Assembly: GCA_046153945.1 (NCBI GenBank)
Contig: JBJXFF010000171.1
Span: 12,147 to 76,146, forward strand
Source: SXOA01 sp046153945
Lineage (GTDB): Bacteria > Planctomycetota > Planctomycetia > Pirellulales > Pirellulaceae
Direction: 5' to 3'
DNA length: 64,000 nt
Under the pieces are notes generated by a model. The model was not told the DNA's origin, searched no databases, and saw only the letters and a program-made list of their open reading frames with translations. A program made the translations under genes and the position numbers. Positions 26,921 through 36,006 of the stretch are shown here, in pieces (position 1 is the stretch's first letter; every line of letters begins with the position of its first letter).

Positions 26921-27316
26921 TTAGCCATGAGAATTCTTCCAGGGGAGGTGCGCCAGGACTTGTTGCTCCAGCCACGCGAACAGGTCACAAAACTCTCGCA
27001 ACTCCGGCTGCTTAAGCACGAGCTCCCCCCCACCGTAAACATGACGCCTGATGACAGACTCACCAGAATCTACGACCAGAAGCTTGATGTCTAGGTCATC
27101 CCAAGATGAGTCGTAACGCTCTCGCATCCGAAGGATCGCGGGCATTGCCTGCATGATAGGTCCATCGTCGAGTTCAAACAGAGTGCGGAATCCGTCCGTG
27201 GGTGGCTCCGGGCGGAACCAGCTTGCTTGTAAGTCTGCCACTCCCTGGTCGTAGCGGAGAGTGTAAGAGAGCAAACGCTCGGTGAATCCATCCATGTGTT
27301 CCGCGGTCCACTTCAC
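26921..27316 (-). CDS. Hypothetical protein, 131 aa
   Basis: Unrecognised soluble protein. It begins MKWTAEHMDGFTERLLSY and ends in an amphipathic helical part (ELREFCDLFAWLEQQVLAHL). It has no signal peptide or metal motif. It is 19 bases downstream of the radical SAM gene on the same strand, so possibly co-transcribed. Confidence 0.6.
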   Translation of the reverse strand: MKWTAEHMDGFTERLLSYTLRYDQGVADLQASWFRPEPPTDGFRTLFELDDGPIMQAMPAILRMRERYDSSWDDLDIKLLVVDSGESVIRRHVYGGGELVLKQPELREFCDLFAWLEQQVLAHLPWKNSHG

Positions 27317-27335
27317 ACTAGCCTCCTCACAGCTC

Positions 27336-28622
27336 CTAGGTCGTAATCTGCAGCAGTTCCTTCGTCGGCGGAATCTGCGACTGTTCCAGCGGCTTCTCCC
27401 TGCTGTCGACCCATTTTTTGGCGTCGAAGTGTTTGCCGTAGGTGCCGTAGTCGTTGAAGAAGAAGTACTTGGCGAGGCGGTAGGCCCAGGACTTTTCGGG
27501 GATTTCCTGGCCGGGGTTGTATTGCGAGGGGCGGAGCTGCATGGAGTCGAGCTCGGCGATGGCGGCGTGGCGGGCTGTCGTGTCTTTTGCCCCGTGGCGT
27601 TCCACGAGTTGCTTCAGCAGGTCCGGCCGCTCCAGCACGATGCAGCCGCGGGTGTTTTCGGCAGCGGTCTGGCGGAAGTCGCGGAGGAAAGCACTGTTTT
27701 GGAATTTATCCTTGAGCGGCGTGTCGTCGTGGATCGTTTCCTTGGCGAACTGAATGATGGGGCAGGGTTCGATGTCCCCCCAGGGGCTGATGTGGTGGGT
27801 GAAGCCGGTGGCGGCGGGGCAGAGAGCCCGCCCTTCGCCGTCGTAGTAGGCGTCGATAATCACGATCGGTTTTTTGGCCCGCATCTCGACGACGAACTTG
27901 CGGCACTGGAGCTGTTGCTCTGGAGTGAGGGAGAGGTCCGCCTTCGCGTCCGGACCGACGGGGCGGTAGATGTGGAACCAGGTATACATCACGCCCATTT
28001 TGATGAGCCGGTCGAGCCATTTTTCGCTGAGCAGGTCGAAGTTGCTCTGACAAAGGCTGGTGCAGACGCCGGTCATCACTTTGTGCTTGAGGCAGTTTTG
28101 CAGCCCCTGCATCGACTGGCTGTAGACATGGTCGCGGCCGCGGCGCTCGTCGCTGACGATTTCGTTCCCTTCAATGCTGACCAGCGGCGTGACGTTGCCG
28201 CAGCGGCGAAGTTCCTTGGCGACTTCGTCGGTGATGAAGTGGCCGTTGGTGAAGACCTGGAAATAACAGTCTCGGTGCTGGGCAAAAATCTCCAGGACTT
28301 CGGGGTGCATGAACGGCTCGCCGCCGAGGATGCCGAAGAACGAATTCCCCATCGCCTTGGCTTCGGTGATGAGCTTGTGCATCGCCGCGACTTCAATCTT
28401 CGACTGCTTGGCCGCCACGTCCACCCAGCAGCCTTGGCAGCGCAGGTTACAACTGTTGATGATCGAGACGTACAGGAACGGCGGAAAGAACTCGCCCCGC
28501 TTCAGGCGGCTCTTGTGCTTCTGGACGGAGCGGACCCCCTTGAGGCCGAAGTTCCACATCAGCTTCCAGAGGAGGCGTTTGTCGGTCTCCCAGAGGAGAC
28601 GGTTGGCCATTCGGAGATACAT
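27336..28622 (-). CDS. Radical SAM protein
   Basis: 428 residues. The SAM-binding 4Fe-4S motif is CNLRCQGC (CxxxCxxC, about residues 57-64), followed by FGILGGEPFMHPEVL (the GGEP SAM-contact motif). A later Cys-containing segment near SPWGDIEPCPIIQFA and another Cys near ENTRGCIVLE suggest an auxiliary-cluster or SPASM-like region, though shorter than canonical. Substrate unknown; there are no neighbouring peptide precursor or hopanoid genes to guide assignment. Confidence 0.88.
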   Translation of the reverse strand: MYLRMANRLLWETDKRLLWKLMWNFGLKGVRSVQKHKSRLKRGEFFPPFLYVSIINSCNLRCQGCWVDVAAKQSKIEVAAMHKLITEAKAMGNSFFGILGGEPFMHPEVLEIFAQHRDCYFQVFTNGHFITDEVAKELRRCGNVTPLVSIEGNEIVSDERRGRDHVYSQSMQGLQNCLKHKVMTGVCTSLCQSNFDLLSEKWLDRLIKMGVMYTWFHIYRPVGPDAKADLSLTPEQQLQCRKFVVEMRAKKPIVIIDAYYDGEGRALCPAATGFTHHISPWGDIEPCPIIQFAKETIHDDTPLKDKFQNSAFLRDFRQTAAENTRGCIVLERPDLLKQLVERHGAKDTTARHAAIAELDSMQLRPSQYNPGQEIPEKSWAYRLAKYFFFNDYGTYGKHFDAKKWVDSREKPLEQSQIPPTKELLQITT

Positions 28623-28763
28623 GGGCCGTTTCTATGCGTGCGCGGTGGGATTCTAAAGTCGGAAGTCCCTGGATTATACCACGACAGTCCCGCCTGGGTG
28701 TGCGCTGCTTTAAGTTGCCCGGAAATTGGGATATGCTGCGCCACTGCGTTATGGAGAGTGGTC

Positions 28764-29327
28764 ATGCCGAAATATTTGACTTATAGCCTGCTGTGCTTGA
28801 CTTTGGTTTGCGCTATCACCGTTTCGCTTGGTGCGGAGCCGCTGAAGTCTTCGATTCAGCCGGGCGAGAAGATTACCACCATTTTTGAACCGCTGAACAT
28901 TAACGGCGAGCATGCCGGCGAGCCGCATTGTCTGGTTTGCGAGAACGGCGCATCGCCCGTGGCCATGCTGTTTGCCCGCGACCTCGATGAGCCGCTCTTG
29001 AAGCTGCTCGTGAAGATCGATGCGGCAACAGCAAAGCATCAGAAGGAGGGGATGGGGAGCTTTGTGGTCTTTCTCAGCGACAGCCCGGAGCTTCCAAAGA
29101 AATTGGAAGTGGCGGCCAAGAAGCACAAGTTCAAGCACCTGGTGCTATCGACTTTTGAGCCCGCCGGACCGGAGGGCTTTGAGGTGTCCAAGGAGGCCGC
29201 GGTTACTGTGGTACTTTACAGCGAGCACACCGTCCGGGCCAACCACGCTTTTCGCAAGGGTGAGCTGACCGACCAAGAGATTGAAAGAGTACTGGGGAAT
29301 GTCCCCAAAATTCTCGACACGAAATAG
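28764..29327 (+). CDS. Secreted thioredoxin-like protein with CxxC
   Basis: 187 residues with a signal peptide (LVCAITVSLGAE). A candidate redox motif CLVC lies in EPHCLVCENGASPVAMLFARD (split, about residues 52-72), and the pattern VVFLSDSPELPKKLE, then FKHLVLSTFEP, then AVTVVLYSEHTVRANHAF follows a peroxiredoxin/thioredoxin-type alternation. The ATG at 28764 follows GGAGAG. The reading frame remains open far upstream, but that part is antisense to the radical SAM gene and is not coding. First gene of a plus-strand run to 33603. Confidence 0.78.
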   Translation: MPKYLTYSLLCLTLVCAITVSLGAEPLKSSIQPGEKITTIFEPLNINGEHAGEPHCLVCENGASPVAMLFARDLDEPLLKLLVKIDAATAKHQKEGMGSFVVFLSDSPELPKKLEVAAKKHKFKHLVLSTFEPAGPEGFEVSKEAAVTVVLYSEHTVRANHAFRKGELTDQEIERVLGNVPKILDTK

Positions 29328-29365
29328 TTTGCGACAATAGTCACAATGATTCTCTGAGGGAAACC

Positions 29366-30664
29366 ATGAACCGAGCTATTCTCGTTATCGCAACTTTATT
29401 GTTCGTTCGCTCCGTAAGCTGCGCGGCGGATCTCGCCGAGCAATCGGAGTTGGGGAAGTCTGTGAAGGACATCCCGGTTGCTGCACATTGGATATATGAC
29501 GACCTGGCGAAAGCTCAAGCCGAAGCCAAGGAGACCGGCAAGCCGCTGCTGGTGGTGCTCCGCTGCGTCCCTTGCCCGCCGGGAAAGTCTCTCGATGAAA
29601 AGGTCATGCAGCCGGACAAGGAACTGGAGGCCGTTGAAAAGCAATTCGTCTGCGTGCGTCTGATCCAGACCAAGGGGCTCGACCTGAGCCTATTTCAGTA
29701 TGACTTCGATATGTCTTGGTCGGCCATGTTTTTCGCCCCTGACTTGACCATCTATGGCCGTTACGGCACCCGCAACGCGACGGGGCCCGGTTCGGATTCG
29801 CTCCTCACCGCCGCGGCTTTCAAAAAGGCGGCGGAGCGGGCGCTCGAGCTGCACAAGGGTTTTCCCGGCAACATGGAACAGCTCGCGGCTAAGAAGGGTA
29901 AAACGCCGGCGTATCCGGTGCCGGAGAAAACACCCGGCCTGGAGGATCGAGCTGGGAAGGAAACGACCAAGCAGACTTGCATACACTGCCACATGGTGAA
30001 GGAATTTGCCATGCGAGCGAAATGGGAAGCAGGGAAACTCACTCCCGAGGATATTTGGGTCTATCCGATGCCCGAACGAATCGGCCTCACTCTCGATATC
30101 GAGGACGGCCTGCTCGTGAAATCGGTGGAGGATAATTCGCCGGCTGCCAAGGCAGGACTGGCCGCGGGGGACAGCCTGGTCACCGCCAACGGCCAGCCTC
30201 TGATTTCCACCGCGGACTTCCAGTGGGTGCTGCACAATTCGCCGAGCGACGCAAAAATTCGATTGACCGTCAATCGAGGGGGCAGAGTCATGACGTCGGA
30301 CATCTCGCTCCGCGGCGATTGGAAAGAGCAATCTAACATCGCCTGGCGTGCCTCCAGTTGGTACGGTCTGCGGCTAGGCCTTAAGGTTGAACCTTTATCC
30401 GCCGCCGATCGGAAGAGCCGCGGAATCGAGGATGATCAACTGGCGCTGTCGGTGAAGGGGCTCTTCGGCAAAGGAAAGCCGAAGCTTGAGGCGGCGGGCT
30501 TGCGAACCGGGGACGTCATCGTCGCCGTGGATGGCAATAGCGAAAATCAGTCGGAGTCGACTTTCATCGCTACTCTTCGCCTCACGCACGGCCCCAAGGA
30601 TGCCGTCAAGTTCACCATCCTGCGGGGTGAGAAGAAGCAAGAGTTGACGATTCCCATGTGGTAA
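29366..30664 (+). CDS. Secreted thioredoxin-fold/CxxCH/PDZ protein
   Basis: 432 residues with a signal peptide (SVSCAAD). The N-terminal thioredoxin-like region includes AQAEAKETGKPLLVVLRCVPCPPGKSL (about 50-78). Mid-protein TCIHCHMV carries one CxxCH motif that could attach haem c. Two PDZ domains follow (about 235-310 and 330-432; SPAAKAGLAAGDSLVTANGQ and KLEAAGLRTGDVIVAVDGNS). GAGGGAAACC precedes the ATG, 38 bases after the previous gene. Probably a periplasmic redox/scaffold protein. Confidence 0.8.
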   Translation: MNRAILVIATLLFVRSVSCAADLAEQSELGKSVKDIPVAAHWIYDDLAKAQAEAKETGKPLLVVLRCVPCPPGKSLDEKVMQPDKELEAVEKQFVCVRLIQTKGLDLSLFQYDFDMSWSAMFFAPDLTIYGRYGTRNATGPGSDSLLTAAAFKKAAERALELHKGFPGNMEQLAAKKGKTPAYPVPEKTPGLEDRAGKETTKQTCIHCHMVKEFAMRAKWEAGKLTPEDIWVYPMPERIGLTLDIEDGLLVKSVEDNSPAAKAGLAAGDSLVTANGQPLISTADFQWVLHNSPSDAKIRLTVNRGGRVMTSDISLRGDWKEQSNIAWRASSWYGLRLGLKVEPLSAADRKSRGIEDDQLALSVKGLFGKGKPKLEAAGLRTGDVIVAVDGNSENQSESTFIATLRLTHGPKDAVKFTILRGEKKQELTIPMW

Positions 30665-30682
30665 GAACCGTAGGAGATTTCC

Positions 30683-32005
30683 ATGAAGCGCCGCACCTTT
30701 CTTGGTTCGTCCGCCGCTGCCACGTTAGCGCTTTCGCTGGCAGCTCCAACCAGTCGCGCTGCCCCGTCCGCCAACGACAAGATCACTATCTGCGTCACCG
30801 GTGTTCGTGGTCGCGGCGGGAGTCTGCTGGAGACATTTGCGGCGATTCCGGAAGTCACGGTGAAATACGTTTGCGATTTGGACGCCCAGGTTCTCGCCAG
30901 CCGCGTGGCTCAGGTTGAGTCGAAGACAGGAAAGAAGCCGGAGGGGATCCAGGATTGTCGCACGGCACTCGACGATAAGTCGGTCGATGCTCTCGTGCTC
31001 GGCACACCCGATCACTGGCATGCCCTGCCGACGATTCATGCCTGCCAGGCGGGGAAAGATGTCTACGTCGAGAAGCCGGACGGCCACAACATCCTGGAAG
31101 GATTGACGATGGTCGCCGCGGCTAAGAAACATGGTCGTATCATTCAGCTCGGAACCCAAGCCCGCAGTGACAGCGGCCTTTTCGCTTGCATGGAGTGGCT
31201 GAAGGAAGGCCATCTCGGCAAAGTTCGTTTCGCCAAAGCCTGGGAGAGTGCGAAACAAGGACCAGTGAATCGCGTTCCCGATAGCGAGCCGCCGAAGGGG
31301 TTTGATTACGACACGTGGCTCGGCCCGGCTCCACTGCGGCCGTTCAACGCTCGCCGCTTCCACGGCAACTGGCGCTGGTTCTTTGACTACGGCACCGGCG
31401 ATCTCGGCAATGACGGGGTGCACCGATTGGATGTGGCCCGCTGGGCGCTGGAAAGTGCGATTGCCGGAGAGAAGAAGCCCTCGCCGGGGCTGCCGGCACA
31501 AGTGGCGGCTCTGGGAGGAAAATACTATTTCGACGATGCCCAGGAATGGCCGGACACGCTCATGGTGACGTACAACTACGCCGCCGGCTATTTGCTAACC
31601 TACGAGATGCGGATCTGGTCTCCATACGCTTTGCATGAAGAAAGTGAGGGCGCCGCGGTCTATGGCGATAATGGTTACGCAATCATCGGTAATAGTCGCT
31701 GGCGAGCCTTCGACCCCAAAGGAAAGCTTCTCCGCGAGGAGAAGCGGCCCACGCCGGACACCGCTCATGCCAAGAATTTTCTCGATTGCCTGCGGTCTCG
31801 GCAGGCTCCTAATGCCGACCTCGCGACGGTCGGCCAGCCCTCCAGCCTCCTCTGCCACCTTGGGAATGCTGCATGGCGAGCCGGCCGCAACCTGGAATTT
31901 GACCCGGCGACTCGGTCCTTCAAGAATGATGCTGACGCGAACAAGTACATCACCCGTCCCGAATATCGCAAACCGTGGGTGCTGCCGAAAATCGAGGATG
32001 TGTAG
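30683..32005 (+). CDS. Gfo/Idh/MocA family oxidoreductase, Tat-exported
   Basis: 440 residues. A twin-arginine signal (KRRTFLGSSAAATLALSLAA) precedes a Rossmann NAD(P) site (ITICVTGVRGRGGSLLETF). The catalytic-type motif EKPDGHN is present (EKP Lys). The C-terminal domain (YFDDAQEWPDTLMVTYNY and the segment ending WVLPKIEDV) is typical of secreted planctomycete members, many probably acting on sugar derivatives. GGAGATTT lies upstream of the ATG, 18 bases after the previous gene. Confidence 0.93.
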   Translation: MKRRTFLGSSAAATLALSLAAPTSRAAPSANDKITICVTGVRGRGGSLLETFAAIPEVTVKYVCDLDAQVLASRVAQVESKTGKKPEGIQDCRTALDDKSVDALVLGTPDHWHALPTIHACQAGKDVYVEKPDGHNILEGLTMVAAAKKHGRIIQLGTQARSDSGLFACMEWLKEGHLGKVRFAKAWESAKQGPVNRVPDSEPPKGFDYDTWLGPAPLRPFNARRFHGNWRWFFDYGTGDLGNDGVHRLDVARWALESAIAGEKKPSPGLPAQVAALGGKYYFDDAQEWPDTLMVTYNYAAGYLLTYEMRIWSPYALHEESEGAAVYGDNGYAIIGNSRWRAFDPKGKLLREEKRPTPDTAHAKNFLDCLRSRQAPNADLATVGQPSSLLCHLGNAAWRAGRNLEFDPATRSFKNDADANKYITRPEYRKPWVLPKIEDV

Positions 32006-32047
32006 CGGCTGCTTAATTTTGATAAGCGCCACATAAATGCGGCGCTG

Positions 32048-32053
32048 TATACT
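32048..32053 (+). promoter_or_regulatory. -10 element placing transcription start at the DUF1501 ATG
   Basis: TATACT (5 of 6 to consensus) lies 8 bases before the ATG at 32062, so transcription would start within about 2 bases of the ATG. A TTGATA occurs at 32019-32024, but its 23-base spacing is too long for a normal -35. Confidence 0.4.
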
Positions 32054-32061
32054 ATCTTACT

Positions 32062-33603
32062 ATGCTCCGAATCCTGGGAACCAAACGAACCCTCTGCGAC
32101 GGCCTCAGCCGACGGGATTTGCTGCAGATTGGAGGACTGGCGGGGTTGGGATTGGCCGGTGCGATGGTGCCGCCAGCTTCGGGGGCTGAGGAAGCGCCGC
32201 GCGGCACAAAACGGCCTTACGAGAAATCGTTTGGGAGAGCGAAGTCCTGCATCTTCTTGTTCCCCTACGGCTCGCCGTCGTCGCACGAAACGTTCGATCC
32301 CAAGCCGGAGGCCCCTGCTGAGGTTCAGGGGGAGATGAAGGCAATTTCCACGAATGTGCCGGGGCTGGCGATCTGCGACCACCTTCCGAACACCGCGAAG
32401 GTGATGGACCAGGTGACCGTGGTCCGTTCGATGACCCATCCTTATCCACTCCACTGCGTGGCTTACGCAGTCACGGGTTTACCCACCTACACGACGGACC
32501 TGGAAACCCAGGCCCGCGACAGCCGTCATTGGCCGTTCATTGGCTCGGTGGTCGATTATCTCGAACACAAGCTTAACGGCGGAGCGGCTCAGATTCCGCG
32601 GAACATCGGCTTGCCGTGGCTGGTGAATTCCAAGACCGATAACCCCGCTGTAAATGCCGGGCCGTTCGCCGCTTTCCTGGGCCGCAAGCACGATCCAGTC
32701 TGGACTGACTTCGATGGCCCCGGACTGAAGCTGGCTCCCAAGAATACGGAAAGCCAACCCAAGCAATTTCTCGACCCCAACGGCGGGACCACGCTGGAAG
32801 GGCGATTCACTTTTTCCCCGGGTGCTCCATCGGGTGGAAATGCGTCGAAATCGCCGCCAATCGCCGATCTCTCGCTCGAGCGACTTTCCCTTCGCCGCTC
32901 ACTCCTGGCTCAGTTCGACGACAGTCGCCGCCGGCTGGACGAAAGCCCGGCGGTGCAGGGAATGGACCACGACCGGCAACTCGCCTGGTCGCTCCTCACA
33001 TCGGACAAGCTGCGGGGAGCCCTCGACATTGGCCAAGAGTCGCGGCAGTTGCGCGAAGCTTACGGCCTGACGCTCTTCGGACAGTCCTGCCTTGCCGCCC
33101 GTCGCTTGGTCGAGGCCGGGGGCCGCTTCGTGACCGTGTTTTGGGACTGCTATGGCCAGTTCGCCAATGCCGCGTGGGACACGCACCAGTATCACTATCC
33201 GCGGTTGAAGGAACTGCTGCTGCCGGGCTTTGACTTGGCATATCCCACACTCATTCGCGACCTCTCCAGCCGCGGCCTGCTCGATGAAACGCTGGTCATC
33301 TGGATGAGCGAACACGGCCGCACGCCGCGGCTCGATTCCGGCAAGCCGGGTTCGGGTCGGGATCACTGGTCGCGGGCTTACTCTGTCGCCCTGGCCGGCG
33401 GCGGCATCGCGCGGGGAAGGGTCGTCGGTCAAACGACCCGCGACGGTGGCGACGTACTGGATTGCCCGGTTTCTCCCAAAGACATTCTTGCCACCGCGTT
33501 TCATCTCCTCGGCATCGACGCGGAAACCACCGTTCCCGATCTCTCCGGCCGCCCCCATCCCATCGCGGGGGATGGGAAGGTAAGGATGGAGCTGCTGGGA
33601 TAG
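32062..33603 (+). CDS. DUF1501 (sulfatase-like) secreted protein
   Basis: 513 residues. A twin-arginine signal (LSRRDLLQIGGLAGLGLAG) is followed by DUF1501 landmarks: CIFLFPYGSPSSHETFDPKP, VRSMTHPYPLHCVAYAVTG, FVTVFWDCYGQFANAAWDTH, LVIWMSEHGRTP and GRDHWSRAYSVALAGGG. The start MLRILGTKRTLCDGLSRRD matches the conserved beginning of this subfamily, so the ATG at 32062 is likely correct even though no SD precedes it. Function of the family is unknown; it closes the plus-strand redox/oxidoreductase run. Confidence 0.93.
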   Translation: MLRILGTKRTLCDGLSRRDLLQIGGLAGLGLAGAMVPPASGAEEAPRGTKRPYEKSFGRAKSCIFLFPYGSPSSHETFDPKPEAPAEVQGEMKAISTNVPGLAICDHLPNTAKVMDQVTVVRSMTHPYPLHCVAYAVTGLPTYTTDLETQARDSRHWPFIGSVVDYLEHKLNGGAAQIPRNIGLPWLVNSKTDNPAVNAGPFAAFLGRKHDPVWTDFDGPGLKLAPKNTESQPKQFLDPNGGTTLEGRFTFSPGAPSGGNASKSPPIADLSLERLSLRRSLLAQFDDSRRRLDESPAVQGMDHDRQLAWSLLTSDKLRGALDIGQESRQLREAYGLTLFGQSCLAARRLVEAGGRFVTVFWDCYGQFANAAWDTHQYHYPRLKELLLPGFDLAYPTLIRDLSSRGLLDETLVIWMSEHGRTPRLDSGKPGSGRDHWSRAYSVALAGGGIARGRVVGQTTRDGGDVLDCPVSPKDILATAFHLLGIDAETTVPDLSGRPHPIAGDGKVRMELLG

Positions 33604-33613
33604 TCGAGTCGGC

Positions 33614-35191
33614 CTAGGTCCAACTGATAAAGAAAATCAGTGTCACAACGATAAAGATCGGAATCAGCACCATGCCGCTGTAGGCCATGTAGCCGAAGAA
33701 GCTGGGCATCTTTACGCCGTTCTCCTCCGCAATAGCTTTCACCATGAAGTTGGGGCCGTTGCCGATGTAGGTATTCGCTCCCATAAAGACGGAACCGCAG
33801 GAAACAGCCGCCAGCAATTGGACCGCGCCGGAAGCAGCGGGAAGGTTCAGGAACTCTCTTAAATAGGGTCCGTCACCCACTGCAACACCTTTGAGACCGC
33901 AAGCCGTGGCGGCAAAAGTCAGATAGGTCGGAGCGTTATCGAGAAAGCTGGAGAGTGCTCCGCTGGCCCAGAAGAATTGCCAGGGCTCTGTCATGCCGAA
34001 CTCAATGCCGAGCACGTCCCGCTCTTGTTTGCCCCACGAATTCAATATTTGCAAAGCAGGTGCCATCGTTATGAAGATGCCAATGAACAGCACAGCGACT
34101 TCGATGATGGGGGCGAACGTGAACTTGTTGTTTTCCCGGTTTTCCTTGGCGGTCGTGAAGTAAGCGGCCAGTGCGAGGAGCGCCATGGCGGCTTCCGAGA
34201 TTCCCCAAGGCGCGGAATACCTGCCGGAAAGGTAAATTGTCGCCACAATTCCTGCCAGAAAGGCGAAGTTAAGAGTGCCTTGAATACCAATGGGTTCATG
34301 CTTCATGACCTCTTCGAACTGCGAACCCGCACGCTCTTTTTCTTCTTTGGCAAAGACAATCTGGTCCCAGACATTGAAAATGGCGAGGAGCAGGAAGTTG
34401 ACGAGCGCCCATTGCGGCCAGAGGCGGAGCGTCCATTCAAACGGAACTCCCTTCAAAAAGCCGAGGAACAGCGGCGGGTCCCCCAGCGGCGTCAACAGGC
34501 CGCCGCAGTTGGAGACGACGAAGATGAACAGGACCACGATGTGAGCTTTGTTCACTCGCGTTCTATTCGCCCTCAGGAGCGGACGGATGAGTAGCACGCT
34601 GGCCCCCGTGGTGCCGATGATGCTGGCTATCACCGCCCCCAAAGCCAGGATGCAAGTGTTGGCGAGCGGCGTGCCATTGAGGGAGCCCTTTACATAGATG
34701 CCGCCGCTGATGATGTAGAGCGCCCCAAGCAAGATCATGAAGGAGATGTATTCTTTGACTTTCTCGAAGAGGTCGTGAATCCAGGCCTGGTCAACGCCTA
34801 GGATTAGATAGAGCGCGAGGGGAACGGAGAGTGCGGCCACAATGATGGCCTTGTTCTTGTTGTGCTCCCACCAGTGAGAAAAGAACAACGGGCAAATGGC
34901 GATGCAGCCCAAGAGGGCAATGAACGGGAGGACGGTGAAGACGTAGAGATCCTTTCCCAAATTCGGATGAGCGGCCGCGCCGGCTGCTCCCTTTGCTCCA
35001 TGAGCCCCGGCATGTTCGTGGTCGTCCTTGTGTTCAGCGGTTGGTTTGGATTCCTTTTCGACCGTTGTTTTTTCGGCCGTCTCTGAATTGGCCTTGGCAC
35101 TGGCGGGCTCATCTTCGGCACGCACCGCGATGGAGGACAATAGGAAAAGGACGAGTACTGAGCCGCAGAGAGCACGAAGGAGGCTGATCAT
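33614..35191 (-). CDS. nhaD: Sodium:proton antiporter, NhaD type
   Basis: 525 residues. A signal-like first helix is followed by an acidic/His-rich linker (about 25-75: SKPTAEHKDDHEHAGAHGAK) and then about 11-12 membrane segments of the IT superfamily. NhaD-like features include the GTTGASVLLIRPLLRANR region (about 195-215), SNCGGLLTPLGDPPLFLGFLKG split across about 232-255, and GALSSFLDNAPTYLTF. It should exchange Na+ or Li+ for H+ in the inner membrane. Convergent with the DUF1501 gene, 10 bases apart. Confidence 0.9.
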   Translation of the reverse strand: MISLLRALCGSVLVLFLLSSIAVRAEDEPASAKANSETAEKTTVEKESKPTAEHKDDHEHAGAHGAKGAAGAAAHPNLGKDLYVFTVLPFIALLGCIAICPLFFSHWWEHNKNKAIIVAALSVPLALYLILGVDQAWIHDLFEKVKEYISFMILLGALYIISGGIYVKGSLNGTPLANTCILALGAVIASIIGTTGASVLLIRPLLRANRTRVNKAHIVVLFIFVVSNCGGLLTPLGDPPLFLGFLKGVPFEWTLRLWPQWALVNFLLLAIFNVWDQIVFAKEEKERAGSQFEEVMKHEPIGIQGTLNFAFLAGIVATIYLSGRYSAPWGISEAAMALLALAAYFTTAKENRENNKFTFAPIIEVAVLFIGIFITMAPALQILNSWGKQERDVLGIEFGMTEPWQFFWASGALSSFLDNAPTYLTFAATACGLKGVAVGDGPYLREFLNLPAASGAVQLLAAVSCGSVFMGANTYIGNGPNFMVKAIAEENGVKMPSFFGYMAYSGMVLIPIFIVVTLIFFISWT

Positions 35192-35322
35192 GGTGGGTGC
35201 CGGAAGGCGCTAAAAGTTGTGGATGGCTTGAGTTTTCCGCCTGCATTTGCCGCCTAGTTTTAGCAAGCTTTCAGAGCGGCGCGAATTGGCCTGCACTTGT
35301 GATTCGTGGTTGAACCGCGGGG

Positions 35323-35994
35323 CTATTTCCCAGTGCTCGCGCGCACCTCGACCGATTCCGTGACTTCCTTGCCGTCCAGCAGCGAGCGGATGATAACCAG
35401 CCATTTGCCCGGCGGACCATTCTCCGGCAAACCTAACGAGATCGAGAGAAAACCATCTTTGGACGACGACTGGAACTTCTCCCAAACGACCTTTCCAGCG
35501 GGCGACTTAAGCTGGGCATGACAAGGGAGCGGGCCGGCTACTCGTTTCCCCAGGGCATCCTGAAACTCGATATCCACCGCGATTTTTGTCTCCTGTTGCT
35601 GGGCAAAGACTTGGAGCCCTTCCACCTGGAACGGCAGCAGCGCGTAGAGCCGAACGGGCAGCTTTCGCAGGTCGCAATCGAAGGGGCGGGCTTTCCCTTG
35701 CATGAACTCGCCAGTCAGGTCATAGACCAGATCGGTGCCGGCGATGTCTTCACGGTAGGTGAGCGTTTCCAGTACGGGCATCGCCTTCCCCTGGGGGTCG
35801 TGTTTGGCGAGTACGACGACAATTTCGACGTCTTTGCCGCCCCCTACTGACTCCGAGAGTAGCAAACTTTGCTTGCCGGCTGTGGGAATGAGCGCGGGTT
35901 CTCGGGACTCAGCGTCACGGCGGGAAATCGAAATCAGTTCGGCAAAGCGCTCGGTAAAATCGGGGCCCAAGCTGTAAATTATATTCTGAGACAT
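35323..35994 (-). CDS. Hypothetical protein, 223 aa
   Basis: Unrecognised. The pattern is mainly beta: YLKPF-like strands such as VRLYALLPFQVEGLQVF, then AVDIEFQDALGKRVAGPLPC and a C-terminal KWLVIIRSLLDGKEVTESVEV, resembling an Ig-like or macroglobulin-like sandwich. No signal peptide is visible at the chosen ATG. It lies 12 bases downstream of the DUF1549/1553 gene, so the two are probably co-transcribed, and a role alongside that protein is a guess. Confidence 0.62.
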   Translation of the reverse strand: MSQNIIYSLGPDFTERFAELISISRRDAESREPALIPTAGKQSLLLSESVGGGKDVEIVVVLAKHDPQGKAMPVLETLTYREDIAGTDLVYDLTGEFMQGKARPFDCDLRKLPVRLYALLPFQVEGLQVFAQQQETKIAVDIEFQDALGKRVAGPLPCHAQLKSPAGKVVWEKFQSSSKDGFLSISLGLPENGPPGKWLVIIRSLLDGKEVTESVEVRASTGK

Positions 35995-36006
35995 GTCATC
36001 TGCTCA

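Noticed and set aside
27282..28763. N-terminal extension of the thioredoxin-like gene
   Set aside because: Antisense to the radical SAM gene; the signal peptide and SD place the start at 28764.
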